Shown: positions 1 through 11,021 of the stretch, piece by piece
Numbering within the stretch: the first letter of the stretch is position 1
Layout of the letters: every line of letters begins with the position of its first letter
Source of the DNA: Polyangiaceae bacterium
GTDB lineage: Bacteria > Myxococcota_A > Polyangia > Polyangiales > Polyangiaceae
Direction of reading: 5' to 3'
DNA: 64,000 bases
Assembly (NCBI GenBank): GCA_020846005.1
Contig: JADLEQ010000110.1
Location: 24,998-88,997 of the forward strand
The notes under the pieces: model-generated
Seen by the model: only the letters and a program-made list of their open reading frames with translations
Databases searched by the model: none
What the model was told of the DNA's origin: nothing
Made by a program: the position numbers and the translations under genes

Positions 1-472
1 AGACGAGCCACGCGTAGGCCTCGCCGTGCCCGATCGCGGCGAGGACGGAGACCACCGCGCGCTTCTGCTCGGGCGTGTAGCTGCGGTCGAGCAGCGCCCG
101 GAACTCCTCGCTCTGGATGCGCGTGCGCGCCTCCCGCTCCTCGCCCGTCATGTTCTTGTCCGCCAGATCGAAGATGGCGCGCTCGTGCGCCTGGCGTTCG
201 ACGTCGGAGGCGTCCCGGAAGCTCGCCCACGGCAGCACGGGCTCGGCCTTCCACAGCAGGCGCAGGCTCTTGTCGTAGTGCTTCTTCCGGAGCACGTCGC
301 TCGGACCGCCGATGAACTCGTAGTGCACGTCGTCGTAGTGCGCGGCGCGGCCGCCGAAGCCGGTGCGGCCGAGGACGGTGTCCCAGACCCGCAGGGCGGT
401 GTTGGTCGCCTCCTCGATCGAGCGGTTGATGGCAGCGGCGCGGCGATTGAACGGGAGCTGGGGGATGTCCAT
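1..472 (-). CDS. Hypothetical protein, 3' end beyond window
   Basis: Read by hand on the minus strand from an ATG at 472; the frame stays open to base 1, giving 157 residues of a longer protein. It begins MDIPQLPFNRRAAAINRS and is rich in charged helices (for example 'DVERQAHERAIFDLADKN'), with several Tyr/His-containing stretches ('AAHYDDVHYEF'). There is no signal peptide or membrane segment. I do not recognise the family; a helical-bundle enzyme is possible but unproven. It starts 31 bp after the histidine kinase stop at 504 on the same strand, so it may be the distal gene of that transcript. Codon use matches its neighbours. Confidence 0.7.
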   Translation of the reverse strand, partial: MDIPQLPFNRRAAAINRSIEEATNTALRVWDTVLGRTGFGGRAAHYDDVHYEFIGGPSDVLRKKHYDKSLRLLWKAEPVLPWASFRDASDVERQAHERAIFDLADKNMTGEEREARTRIQSEEFRALLDRSYTPEQKRAVVSVLAAIGHGEAYAWLV

Positions 473-503
473 GGTCACCTCGGACTAGATCTTGGCCGAT
501 CGG

Positions 504-2500
<1,997 letters not shown>

Positions 2501-2504
<4 letters not shown>

Positions 2505-3625
2505 GACGGGCTGGCCGCTGGCCCCCGCGCGCCGGGGAGGCGGAGCCGGAACGACGCGCCGCCGCCCGGAGCGTCGAGGACCTCGACCGAGCCCTCGTGC
2601 AACTCGGCGGTGGCGCGCACCATGTACAGGCCCAGCCCGTACCCCTTGCGGCCACGCCCGCTGCGATCCGCGGTCTTGAACTTCACGAAGACCTCTTCCT
2701 TGACCGCGTCCGGGACCCCGGGGCCCTGATCGATGACCTCGAGCTCGCAGCCCTCGGGCGTCGGCGCTCCGCGCACGCGGACCGTCCCGCCCTCGGGGGA
2801 GTGGTGGATCGCGTTCACGACGAGGTTCTCGATGGCGCGGGTGATGAGGCGCCCGTCGACGGAGATCGGCTGACAGCACTCGACCTCCGCCACCAGCGAG
2901 ACGTGCGACTCCTCCGCCACCGCGGCCAGCCGCTCGACCAGGCCGGCCACCAGATCCCGGAGCACGATCGGCTCGCGCCGGAGCTGACGAGCGCCGTCCT
3001 CGAGCAGCCGGACCTGGAGCACGTCGGCCACGCGCTCGCTCGCCGCCTTGGTGCTGGCCGACGCGCGCTCCAGCGCCGGGCCGACGCCGGCGACGCCCGC
3101 AGCCTCGAGGCGCTTGCCGAGGACTCGCAGGTTGAGCTGCACCGAGTTGAGAGCGTTCCCCACGTCGTGTGCGAGCAGGCCGACCAGCTCGTCCCGCGAC
3201 GCGGAGACCCGCGCGATCTCCGCGAGCTGCGCCCGGATCGCCTCATCCTGCCGGCGGAGACGGACGAAGGCCGCCACCCGGAGCTCCAGCTCGCGGCGAT
3301 CGACCGGCTTCACGAGGAAGTCGTCCGCGCCCGCCGCGAGCCCGGTGTTCCGATCGTCCTGGTCGCTCAGCGCCGTGAGCAGAAGCACCGGGAGGTACGG
3401 CTCGACGTAACGGCGCTTCACCTCGCGGCAAACGTCGAAGCCGCTCATGCCCGGCATCATCACGTCGAGCAGCACCACGTCGACCAGCTGCCGCTCGAGG
3501 AACGCGAGCGCGGCGGGGCCAGACTCCGCCTCGTGGACCCGGTACTTGCTCCGCAGGTAGCCGAGCACGACGGCGCGCCCACGAGCGTCGTCGTCGACGA
3601 CCAGCACCTCAGGCTGCGTGCTCAT
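2501..3625 (-). CDS. Hybrid response regulator / histidine kinase
   Basis: 374 residues, soluble. The N-terminal receiver domain has the acidic pair near residues 11-13, phosphoacceptor Asp54 ('LLDVMMPG'), Thr84 and Lys106 ('FLVKPVD'). It is followed by a short helix, an H-box-like '[12 protein letters not shown]' with His153, and an ATPase domain with 'IENLVVNAI', 'DQGPGVPD' and 'GYGLGLYMV'. The H-box has HDVGN instead of the usual HELRTP. The start is placed at the ATG at 3625 ([13 protein letters not shown]), where the receiver fold begins; a start at 3652 is possible. It overlaps the next kinase by 4 nt, so the two are probably translated together and act in one phosphorelay. Confidence 0.9.
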
Positions 3626-3730
3626 GGCTCGTTTCCCGCGACCGCGCGACACCGCCGGCTCGGTGAAGCTCTACCGCGCGGAGTCCGGGCTGTCGAGCGA
3701 CGTGGATCTCGCGCGCGGGCGGACGTCCCC

Positions 3731-5212
3731 TCACGACGGCGCCTCCGCCGGCGCGGGCGGTTCGAGCTGCCGACGGCGGCGCGCCCGGACCACGACCGCC
3801 AACGAGCCCGAGAGGGCCACGAGGGTGCACGTGCCTGCGACCTGCCAGTCGGGTTGCTTCGTGAGGGCTCCGTAGACGAACAAGGGCAGCCCGATGACGA
3901 GCGCCCCGACGACGCCCGCGAGCATCCCCCGCGCGTCGACCCACCTTGGCGCATAGAGGGTGAGCAGCGTCGGCAGCAGGTACGCCGCCCGGAGCGAGCC
4001 GTAGAAGAGGAACAGCCACAGGATCGGGATCCGGAGCCAGGCGATCGCGACCGCAGCGACGCTCAGCGCGACCATGGTCCACCGCATGACCCGCAGCGTG
4101 GAGGCTGCGCTCGGGGACGGCGAGAGGTAGCGCGCGTGCACGTCGACCGCGACCAGCGACGACGCCGCGCACAGCGCGCTGTCGCCCGTCGAGGCGAGCC
4201 CGCAGAGGAGCATCACGACGAAGCCGATCGTGAGCCAACTCGGCCCGAGCCGCTCGACGGCCACGTAGCCCGCGAGCTGGGGATCGGCGACGATCCAGCC
4301 CTCGCTCGCGACCCGCGCCGCCGCGACGAAGCCGAGGAGCGCGAGCGCGAGCGGGACCACGGCGAACACCGCCGCCCCGAGGAGGAACGCCGGCCGGACG
4401 CTGCGCTCCGGCAACGCGAACGCGCGCTGCCAGTGCATCTGATCACCGAGCGGCCCCGCGAGGAGCCCGAGGGTCATCACGACGCCATAGGACCACGCGA
4501 CCTTTGCGTCGAAGACGCCGCTCACTCGACTCACACCGCGGAGCCCGCCCTCGATCGCGCCCCACCCTCCGGCGGCCGAGACCGTCCACGGGACGGCGAG
4601 GGCGACGATGCCGAGGATCATCGTCATCTGCAGGACATCGGTGAGGAGCGACGCGCGGAGCCCGCTCACGAGTGAATACGAGAGCAAGACGGCCGCCAGC
4701 CCGGCGACGCCCGCGGCGTAGCCCAGCCCCGTCAGCCGCTCGAGCGTGAGCGCTCCCGCCACCAGCTGCACCGCCAGGGAGCAGACCTGGAGCCCGAGGA
4801 AGCCAACCAGGTACGCCGCATGCACGCGCGGGCCGTAGCGCTGCTCGATCAGCTGGGGGAGCGTATACCCCTCGGGAAACGCTCTGCGGATGCGCGCCGC
4901 GACGAACCCGAAGAGCACGAGGGCGGCCACGTTGGGCGCGACGAACCAGAACACCCCGGCGACCCCGTGCTGGTACGCCTGCTGGGACGAGACGAACAGC
5001 GCGGGCGCCCAGATCCAGGTCGCCGCGATGGACAGCGCGCCGACGCCCACCGACGTCCGCCGGTTCGCGACGAGGAACGCCTCGGTGTCGGAGCGCTCGG
5101 CCCCGCTGAGCGCCACCGTGAGCGCGAACATCACGGCTCCGAAGACGGCGAGCAGGAGGACGCCGTGGGCGGGCGTGAGCGCTGGCGAGCTGGGTCCGGG
5201 GAGAGTCGGCAT
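3731..5212 (-). CDS. Sodium:solute symporter family transporter
   Basis: 493 residues, about 13 hydrophobic segments, typical length for the SSS (SLC5) family. The family pattern is seen in 'SIAATWIWAPALFVSSQQAYQHG' (N-terminal helices), 'PEGYTLPQLIEQRYG', and 'CGLASTGDSALCAASSL', the region that normally contributes sodium-site Ser/Thr residues. It should import an organic solute with Na+ across the inner membrane; the substrate cannot be read from sequence. It lies 105 bp upstream of the receiver-kinase gene on the same strand. This recalls CbrA-type regulators, where an SSS domain is fused to a kinase, but here the parts are separate genes. Start: ATG at 5212, reading MPTLPGPSSPALTP. Confidence 0.9.
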   Translation of the reverse strand: MPTLPGPSSPALTPAHGVLLLAVFGAVMFALTVALSGAERSDTEAFLVANRRTSVGVGALSIAATWIWAPALFVSSQQAYQHGVAGVFWFVAPNVAALVLFGFVAARIRRAFPEGYTLPQLIEQRYGPRVHAAYLVGFLGLQVCSLAVQLVAGALTLERLTGLGYAAGVAGLAAVLLSYSLVSGLRASLLTDVLQMTMILGIVALAVPWTVSAAGGWGAIEGGLRGVSRVSGVFDAKVAWSYGVVMTLGLLAGPLGDQMHWQRAFALPERSVRPAFLLGAAVFAVVPLALALLGFVAAARVASEGWIVADPQLAGYVAVERLGPSWLTIGFVVMLLCGLASTGDSALCAASSLVAVDVHARYLSPSPSAASTLRVMRWTMVALSVAAVAIAWLRIPILWLFLFYGSLRAAYLLPTLLTLYAPRWVDARGMLAGVVGALVIGLPLFVYGALTKQPDWQVAGTCTLVALSGSLAVVVRARRRRQLEPPAPAEAPS

Positions 5213-5317
5213 CGGGCGCGCGGCGGATGTTAGGCGAGGCAGCCTGCTGCGCGCAGGTCCCGCCTGCTGGACGACGGCGAGAGCGCGACCGAGTCCAGGC
5301 GATGAAGGCGACGACCC

Positions 5318-6568
5318 CTAGGCGCCGGGGAGCCCGCCCCCGGCGACCGCGCAGGCGGCGACGATCAGCCAGGCAGGCGCCCGCCAGTGCTCGAGCGCGC
5401 CGAACGCCACCAGCGCCAGGACGAAGTCGCGCGGACCCGCGACGCTCTGCGTGAAGATGGGATCGTAGAGCGCGGCGAGCAGCACGCCGACGACGGCCGC
5501 GTTCGCGCCGGCGATCCCGGCCTGGATCCAGGGCCTGGAGCGGAGCCGCTGCCAGAACGGGAGCACACCGCCCATGAGGAGCCAGGCGGGGAGGAAGATC
5601 GCGGCCAGGCATCCGAGGCCGCTCCGCCACGCGCCCGGGCCCGGCGACATCGCCGCGCCGAGGTAGGCCGCGAACGAGAACATCGGCCCGGGCACCGCCT
5701 GCGCTGCCGCATACCCGGCGAGGAACTGATCGTCGGTCAGCCACCCGCGCGGCACCACCTCCGCCCGCAGCAGAGGCAACACCACGTGCCCGCCGCCGAA
5801 CACGAGCGAGCCCGATCGGTAGAAGGCGTCGAACGCCAGGAGCGAGCGCGCCCCCGTCCTGGCCGCGAGCCACGGGAGCACGACGAGCAGGGTCGCGAAC
5901 ACCGCCAGCGAAGCCAGCGCGGCGCGGTGGCTCCGCACCGCCGCCACCGGCGGCGCCTCCGCGCCGGCGGGTCGGTCGCGGTAGCGCCACCAGCCGACGA
6001 GGGCGCCGAGAGTGATGACGCCGAGCTGCGTCGCCGCGCCGGGCGCCACGAGCAGGACGGCCGCCCCGGCGAGGCAGAGGGATCGGCGTGCGCGATCGGG
6101 GCAGAGCGACCGCCCCATGCCCCACACCGCGCTGGCGACCACGGCGACGGCCGCGAGCTCGAGGCCGTGCAGCCAGCCCGCGCCACGGAGGTCGGGAGCG
6201 CTCGCCACGCCGTGCGCGAAGGTGAGGAGGAGCAGCGCGGACGGCAGCGTGAAGCCGAGCGACGCGACCACCGCGCCGAGCACCCCGCCGCGGTGCATGC
6301 CCAGCGCGAACACCACCTGACTGCTCGCTGGGCCGGGGAGGAACTGCGCCAGCGCGACGAGATCGCCGTACCGCGCGTCGTCCAGCCAGCGGCGCTTCTC
6401 GACCAGCTCCGCGCGGAAGTAGCCCAGGTGCGCGATCGGGCCACCGAAGGACGTGCAGCCGAGTCGCAGAAAGACCCCCGCGATCTCCGCGAGACGCCGC
6501 CAGCCCACGACCGCGCCGGGGGAGTCGGCGAAGCCGGAACCGTGCTCCACGCGGTGGACGCCTACCAT
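5318..6568 (-). CDS. chrA: ChrA-family chromate transporter, two-domain type
   Basis: 416 residues, almost entirely membrane segments, with the two tandem CHR domains expected of long-chain ChrA. The first domain shows 'FLRLGCTSFGGPIAHLGYF' and 'LAQFLPGPASSQ'. The second shows the parallel 'SGSLVFGGGHVVLPLL' and 'AAQAVPGPMFSFA'. The family exports chromate in characterised members; many relatives have unknown substrates, so chromate export is inferred. The frame is open far upstream, and I placed the start at the ATG at 6568 (MVGVHRVEHG), just ahead of the first domain. It precedes the symporter by 105 bp and follows the exported-protein gene by 55 bp on the same strand. Confidence 0.85.
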   Translation of the reverse strand: MVGVHRVEHGSGFADSPGAVVGWRRLAEIAGVFLRLGCTSFGGPIAHLGYFRAELVEKRRWLDDARYGDLVALAQFLPGPASSQVVFALGMHRGGVLGAVVASLGFTLPSALLLLTFAHGVASAPDLRGAGWLHGLELAAVAVVASAVWGMGRSLCPDRARRSLCLAGAAVLLVAPGAATQLGVITLGALVGWWRYRDRPAGAEAPPVAAVRSHRAALASLAVFATLLVVLPWLAARTGARSLLAFDAFYRSGSLVFGGGHVVLPLLRAEVVPRGWLTDDQFLAGYAAAQAVPGPMFSFAAYLGAAMSPGPGAWRSGLGCLAAIFLPAWLLMGGVLPFWQRLRSRPWIQAGIAGANAAVVGVLLAALYDPIFTQSVAGPRDFVLALVAFGALEHWRAPAWLIVAACAVAGGGLPGA

Positions 6569-6623
6569 CGGCGCGCGCGCCGGTCGACGTGCGATCGCGA
6601 CGAGGCTCGGCCTGGGGCCGCGC

Positions 6624-7379
6624 TCAGAAGCGGCTGACCACGCCGATGCTCGCCCCGTAGGACGGCGCGTCGCCCCGACCTGCGCCGAGGTTCGCGCCGA
6701 TCCTGAGGGCGGTCGCGCCGTCGTCGACGGGGAGGAGCGCCGCCGTGACGAGCTGGAGCCCCAACACCTGGTAGGACGGCCCGGTGCGGAACATGCCAGC
6801 GTAGGTGTCGAGTCGAAGCGCCCCCGCCGGGAACGTCGCCCCGAGATAGAGCCCCGGGTGCCGCGCGAGCTGGGGGAGGGGGCTCCCGTAGCCCAGGTAG
6901 CCACGGAAGCGCTCCTCGGGCCCCACGCCGAGCTCGAGCTGGGGCAGCACCGCCCACGCGCGGCCGCGCTCGCGGCCCCACGCGGCCAGCGCGAGCCCCC
7001 CTGCCCGCACGCCGAACCACCGCCAGCTCCACCCGACGCGGGCGCCGACGCCGGGGACGACCCCGTCGTCGGGCGGGTCGCAGCCCTCATCACCGCCGCA
7101 GTCGACGAGCTGGTGCGACTCCTGGTGCACGGCGATCGAGAGATCGGCGTCGAAGCCCCCGCCGCGGTCGGGCCCCGGGGTCTCCTCGCGGTGACGCGCG
7201 CCGCCATAGGCGCCGGCGTACGTCGTCCGGACGGTGGGGCCGCATGCCCATCCCCCCGTCCCTGCCCCCGCGCCCGCGCCGAGCTCGACCTCCTCTGTGC
7301 CGCTCGCGCCCACTCTCCGTGCCGCCGTCACCACGAGGAGCAGCGCGCCTGTAGCAAGAACGATACGCCTCGGGCTCAT
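6624..7379 (-). CDS. Exported hypothetical protein, possible outer-membrane barrel
   Basis: 251 residues. The N-terminus 'MSPRRIVLATGALLLVVTAA' followed by 'RRVGASG' is a signal peptide with a probable cut after ASG. The mature part is Gly/Trp/Tyr-rich with alternating hydrophobic stretches ('GLYLGATFPAGALRLDTYAG', 'LRIGANLGAG') and ends in 'SIGVVSRF'; a C-terminal Phe is common in outer-membrane barrels. There is one 'DCGGDEGCD' cysteine pair that could form a disulfide. I do not recognise a named family. It lies 46 bp downstream of fdhD on the same strand. Confidence 0.7.
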   Translation of the reverse strand: MSPRRIVLATGALLLVVTAARRVGASGTEEVELGAGAGAGTGGWACGPTVRTTYAGAYGGARHREETPGPDRGGGFDADLSIAVHQESHQLVDCGGDEGCDPPDDGVVPGVGARVGWSWRWFGVRAGGLALAAWGRERGRAWAVLPQLELGVGPEERFRGYLGYGSPLPQLARHPGLYLGATFPAGALRLDTYAGMFRTGPSYQVLGLQLVTAALLPVDDGATALRIGANLGAGRGDAPSYGASIGVVSRF

Positions 7380-7425
7380 CCCCCCCGCAAGTGCAAGGCC
7401 CGTACCGCCCGGGCCGACCGCGCCG

Positions 7426-8250
7426 TCACTCGGGCACCGGCTCGCCGGCGTAGATCCCGAGCCGCCCCGCCCGCGCGAACCCGGCGAGCATCAGCCCGGC
7501 GCGCCGAGCGAGGTCGACGGCGAGCGAGCTGGGTGCGGAGAGCCCCACCACGGCGGCGACGCCCGCGACCGCGGCCTTCTGCACGATCTCGAAGCTGGTC
7601 CGGCCGCTCACCGCGAGCACGCACCCCCGAAGGGGGACGCTCCCCTCGAGGAGCATCGCTCCGACGAGCTTGTCGACCGCGTTGTGGCGCCCCACGTCCT
7701 CGAAGGCGGCCCGCAGGGCGCCGCCCGGCTCGACGAGCGCCGCGGCATGACAGCCGCCCGTGGCCACGAAGAGCGGGAGCCCCTGGCGGAGCACGCTCGC
7801 CGCTCGATCCAACAGGGTGAGCGCCGGCGGCGCCGCCGGGAGGGCCGGCACGACTCGTGCCAGGAGGTCGTCGATGCTGCGACGACCGCAGACGCCACAC
7901 GCGGCGGTGATCGTCCCGCGCCGCGCGAACGGCGCGTCGGGATCGCGCGCGTCGACGTGGACGCCACCGACGAGCGTCACGTCGATCACGTTGCCCCAAC
8001 CCTCGTCGCCGGGACGCCCGCAGTGGGCCAGCGACGCGACCTCGCTCGCGCCGCGCACGAGCCCCTCACCGAAGAGGAACCCGAGCGCCAGCTCGCGATC
8101 GTGGCCCGGCGTCCGCATCGTGACGGCGAGCGGCTCACCCGCGACTCGGATCTCGAGCGGCTCCTCGGCGACCACGCGGTCGTCGACGAAGGAACGTGCG
8201 CCCGCCTCGACGCGGAGCACGGGGACGACGCGGTCCGGCGCCGCGCTCAT
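7426..8250 (-). CDS. fdhD: Formate dehydrogenase accessory sulfurtransferase FdhD
   Basis: 274 residues. FdhD passes sulfur from a cysteine desulfurase to the molybdenum cofactor of formate dehydrogenase, which needs the sulfido ligand for activity. Family marks are 'PLEIRVAGEPLAVTMRTPG', the redox 'ACGVCGRRS' CxxC pair, 'ATGGCHAAAL', 'FEDVGRHNAVDKLVG' and 'SGRTSFEIVQKA'. The ATG at 8250 overlaps the formate dehydrogenase stop as ATGA, giving translational coupling and a firm start. Position and identity agree with service to the dehydrogenase just upstream. Confidence 0.96.
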   Translation of the reverse strand: MSAAPDRVVPVLRVEAGARSFVDDRVVAEEPLEIRVAGEPLAVTMRTPGHDRELALGFLFGEGLVRGASEVASLAHCGRPGDEGWGNVIDVTLVGGVHVDARDPDAPFARRGTITAACGVCGRRSIDDLLARVVPALPAAPPALTLLDRAASVLRQGLPLFVATGGCHAAALVEPGGALRAAFEDVGRHNAVDKLVGAMLLEGSVPLRGCVLAVSGRTSFEIVQKAAVAGVAAVVGLSAPSSLAVDLARRAGLMLAGFARAGRLGIYAGEPVPE

Positions 8251-11021
8251 GCGTCGTGTGCGTCGGGGCGAAACGCGCGCGCGGCGCGCGGCGACGCCGA
8301 GGGCGCGGGGCCGATCCGCTCGACGCGGACGGCGGTGACCTTGTACTCGGGACACGCGACGTACGGATCGGCGTGGCTACTGGTGAGCTCGTTCACCCTC
8401 ATCTCCGGGAAGTGGAACGCGCAGAACACGTTCCCGAGCGCGACCCGCGTGGTGAGGGAGGCGTGCCCCTCGACGCGCGCGCGCGCGCTGACGATCGCCA
8501 CGCGATCGCCCTCGTGGACGCCGAGGCGCGCGGCGTCTGCCGGGTGGAGCTCGATGGGATCCTCGGGCTGGAGCGTGACGTTCTCCGTCCGCCGCGTCTG
8601 GGTGCCGGAGTTGTAGTGCGCGAGGCGCCGGCCGGTGACCAGCACGAAGGGCAGCTCCGCGGTCGGCTCCTCGCCAGGCGGCCGCCACTCGACCGGGCAG
8701 AGCCGCGCGCGCCCGTTCGGAGTAGCGAACCGGCCGTCGGCGAACAGCACCTCCGTGCCCGGGTGATCGGCGGCCGGCACCGGCCACTGCAGGCCGCGGG
8801 TGCCGAGCCGTGCGTGGCTCACCCCGCGCCAGGCGGGCGTGAGTCTCGCGATCTCGTCCATCACCTCGGCCGGGGTCGTCGCGGGCATTGGGTAGCCGAG
8901 CCGCGCGGAGAGCTCGAGCAGCACGTCGAGATCCTGCCGGACCCCGGCGGGCAGCGGCACCGCCTGGCGGACCAGCTGGATCCGCCGCTCGGCGTTGGTG
9001 AACGTCCCCGTCTTCTCGAGGAAGGTCGAGCCGGGGAGCACCGCGTGGGCGAGGCGCGCGGTGGCGTTCTCGAAGGGATCGTGCACCACGAGCAGCTCGA
9101 GCGCCCGGAGCGCCTGCTCCACGTGGAGCGCGTTCGGGTCCGTCTGCGCCACGTCCTCGCCGAAGACGTAGAGCGCGCGCAGCGACCCGGCGATCGCCGC
9201 GGTGAACATCTCGGGGATCATGAGCCCCCTCGCCGCCGGCAAGGGCCGCCCCCACTCCCGCTCGAACTCGGAGCGAACCGCGTCGTTCGTCGTCGCCCGG
9301 TACATGGTGAAGGTGGAGGGCAGCGCGCCCACGTCGCTCGCGCCCTGCACGTTGTTCTGACCGCGGAGCGGGTTCACGCCCGCGCCCCGCCGCCCGAGGT
9401 TCCCGGTGAGGATGGCGAGGTTCGCCAGCGCGCGCACGCCGTCCACGCCGTGGGCGTGCTCGGTCACGCCGAGCCCGTAGTAGATGCCCGCCGGCGAGCT
9501 CTCCGCGTAGAGGTGCGCGGCGCGCTCGAGATCCGCGGGGGCGACCCCGGTGAGCTCCGCCGACCGCGCGGGATCCCACGAGGCGATGTACGCGCGGAAC
9601 GCCTCCACGTCGTCGACGCGGGTGGCGAGGAACGCCTCGTCGACGAGCGCGTCCCGGACCAGGACGTGCGCGAGCCCGTGGTAGAGGGCGACGTTCGATC
9701 CGGGACGGAGCTGGAGGAAGACGTCCGCCATCGCCGCGAGCTCGATGCGACGAGGGTCGGCGACGATGAGCTTGGCGCCGCGCAGGACCGCCGCCTTGAT
9801 GCGAGCCCCGAACACCGGGTGCGCCTCGGTCGGGTTGGCGCCCGTCACGAAGCAGCAGCGCGCCAGGTCGACGTCCGCGAAGGAGTTCGTGCCCCCCGAC
9901 TCGCCGAAAGACTGGATGAGCCCGTAGGAGCTCGGCGAGTGGCAGACGCGGGAACAGTTGTCGATGTTGTTCGTCCCGAGCGCGGCGCGCGCGAGCTTCT
10001 GCAGGACGAAGTTCTCCTCGTTGGTGCAGCGACTGGAGGACACGAAGGCCACCGCGCTCGGGCCGTGGCGATCGACCAGGTCGCGGAGGCGCCCGGCGAC
10101 GAAGCCGAGCGCTTCGTCCCATCCCGCGTCGCGCCAGGTGCCGTCCGGGCGACGCAGCAGCGGCGAGCGGAGGCGGTCCGCCGCGCGCGCGTACTGGTGA
10201 GCGAAGCGCCCTTTCACGCACGCGTGGCCCAGGTTCGCCGGCGCGTCGGGCCCGGGCTCGATCGCGATCACGCGGTCGTCGCGCACGCTCACGTCGAGCC
10301 CGCAGCCGACCCCGCAGTAGCCGCACGTGGTGCGGACCACCCGGTCGACCGACTCGCTGGCGCGGAAGGCCGCCTCGTCGAGCGCGCCCGTCGGGCAGGT
10401 GGCGACGCAGGCACCGCACGAGACGCACGCCGAATCGGCGAAGCCGTCGTCGATCCCGACGGCGATCCGCGTCGCCCAGCCCCGGCCCGCGTACGCGAGC
10501 GCGAAGGTGCCCTGCTGTTCGTCGCACGCGCGCACGCAGCGACCGCACACGATGCACTCGTTCAGATCGAGCTTCAGGTACGGGTGGCGGTCGTCACGGA
10601 CGTACGCGTGGCGCTCGCCGCGGAACCGGCTGTCCGCGATCCCGAAGTGGCGGGCGACGTCACGCAGCTCATTGCGATCGCCCCCGCGCTCGAGCGCCTC
10701 GCGCGGGTAGTCGCTGAGCACCAGCTCGACCACCCCGCGGGCCACCTTCGTCGCCAAGGGATCGCGGGTGTCGACCACCATGCCGTCGCGCACCGGGGTG
10801 GTGCAGGCGGCCACGGGACCGCGAGCGCCTCGGACGCCGACGAGGCAGACCCGGCACGCGCCGTAGGGCGCGAGCCTTGGATCATAGCAGAGGGTCGGGA
10901 TGTGGACGCGCTCTCGGCGAGCCACATCGAGCACGGTGGCGCGGGGGCTCGCGCTCACCTCGCGGCCGTCGAGCACGAGGCGGACGAGCTGCTCTTCGCC
11001 GAGCCGGCCGCGCTCGCTCAC
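8247..11021 (-). CDS. fdsA: NAD-dependent formate dehydrogenase, molybdenum catalytic subunit
   Basis: 924 residues; oxidises formate to CO2 at a Mo-bis-MGD centre and passes electrons along Fe-S clusters to the flavin subunit. The N-terminus is a [2Fe-2S] ferredoxin domain ('CYDPRLAPYGACRVC'). Two [4Fe-4S] motifs follow: 'CIVCGRCVRAC' and 'CVSCGACVATCP'. The molybdopterin domain starts with 'CGYCGVGC' and has a C-terminal dinucleotide-binding domain. The active site 'SRVCHSPSS' has Cys360 where some relatives use selenocysteine. The usual NuoG His-Cys3 cluster ligands are not visible in 'YPREALERGGDRNELRD'. The GTG at 11021 overlaps the previous stop as GTGA. Confidence 0.94.
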   Translation of the reverse strand: MSERGRLGEEQLVRLVLDGREVSASPRATVLDVARRERVHIPTLCYDPRLAPYGACRVCLVGVRGARGPVAACTTPVRDGMVVDTRDPLATKVARGVVELVLSDYPREALERGGDRNELRDVARHFGIADSRFRGERHAYVRDDRHPYLKLDLNECIVCGRCVRACDEQQGTFALAYAGRGWATRIAVGIDDGFADSACVSCGACVATCPTGALDEAAFRASESVDRVVRTTCGYCGVGCGLDVSVRDDRVIAIEPGPDAPANLGHACVKGRFAHQYARAADRLRSPLLRRPDGTWRDAGWDEALGFVAGRLRDLVDRHGPSAVAFVSSSRCTNEENFVLQKLARAALGTNNIDNCSRVCHSPSSYGLIQSFGESGGTNSFADVDLARCCFVTGANPTEAHPVFGARIKAAVLRGAKLIVADPRRIELAAMADVFLQLRPGSNVALYHGLAHVLVRDALVDEAFLATRVDDVEAFRAYIASWDPARSAELTGVAPADLERAAHLYAESSPAGIYYGLGVTEHAHGVDGVRALANLAILTGNLGRRGAGVNPLRGQNNVQGASDVGALPSTFTMYRATTNDAVRSEFEREWGRPLPAARGLMIPEMFTAAIAGSLRALYVFGEDVAQTDPNALHVEQALRALELLVVHDPFENATARLAHAVLPGSTFLEKTGTFTNAERRIQLVRQAVPLPAGVRQDLDVLLELSARLGYPMPATTPAEVMDEIARLTPAWRGVSHARLGTRGLQWPVPAADHPGTEVLFADGRFATPNGRARLCPVEWRPPGEEPTAELPFVLVTGRRLAHYNSGTQTRRTENVTLQPEDPIELHPADAARLGVHEGDRVAIVSARARVEGHASLTTRVALGNVFCAFHFPEMRVNELTSSHADPYVACPEYKVTAVRVERIGPAPSASPRAARAFRPDAHDA

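Noticed and set aside
5240..5254. Hairpin CCTGC-TGCGC-GCAGG between the symporter and chrA genes
   Set aside because: Only five base pairs and no T tract, so a terminator call is not supported.
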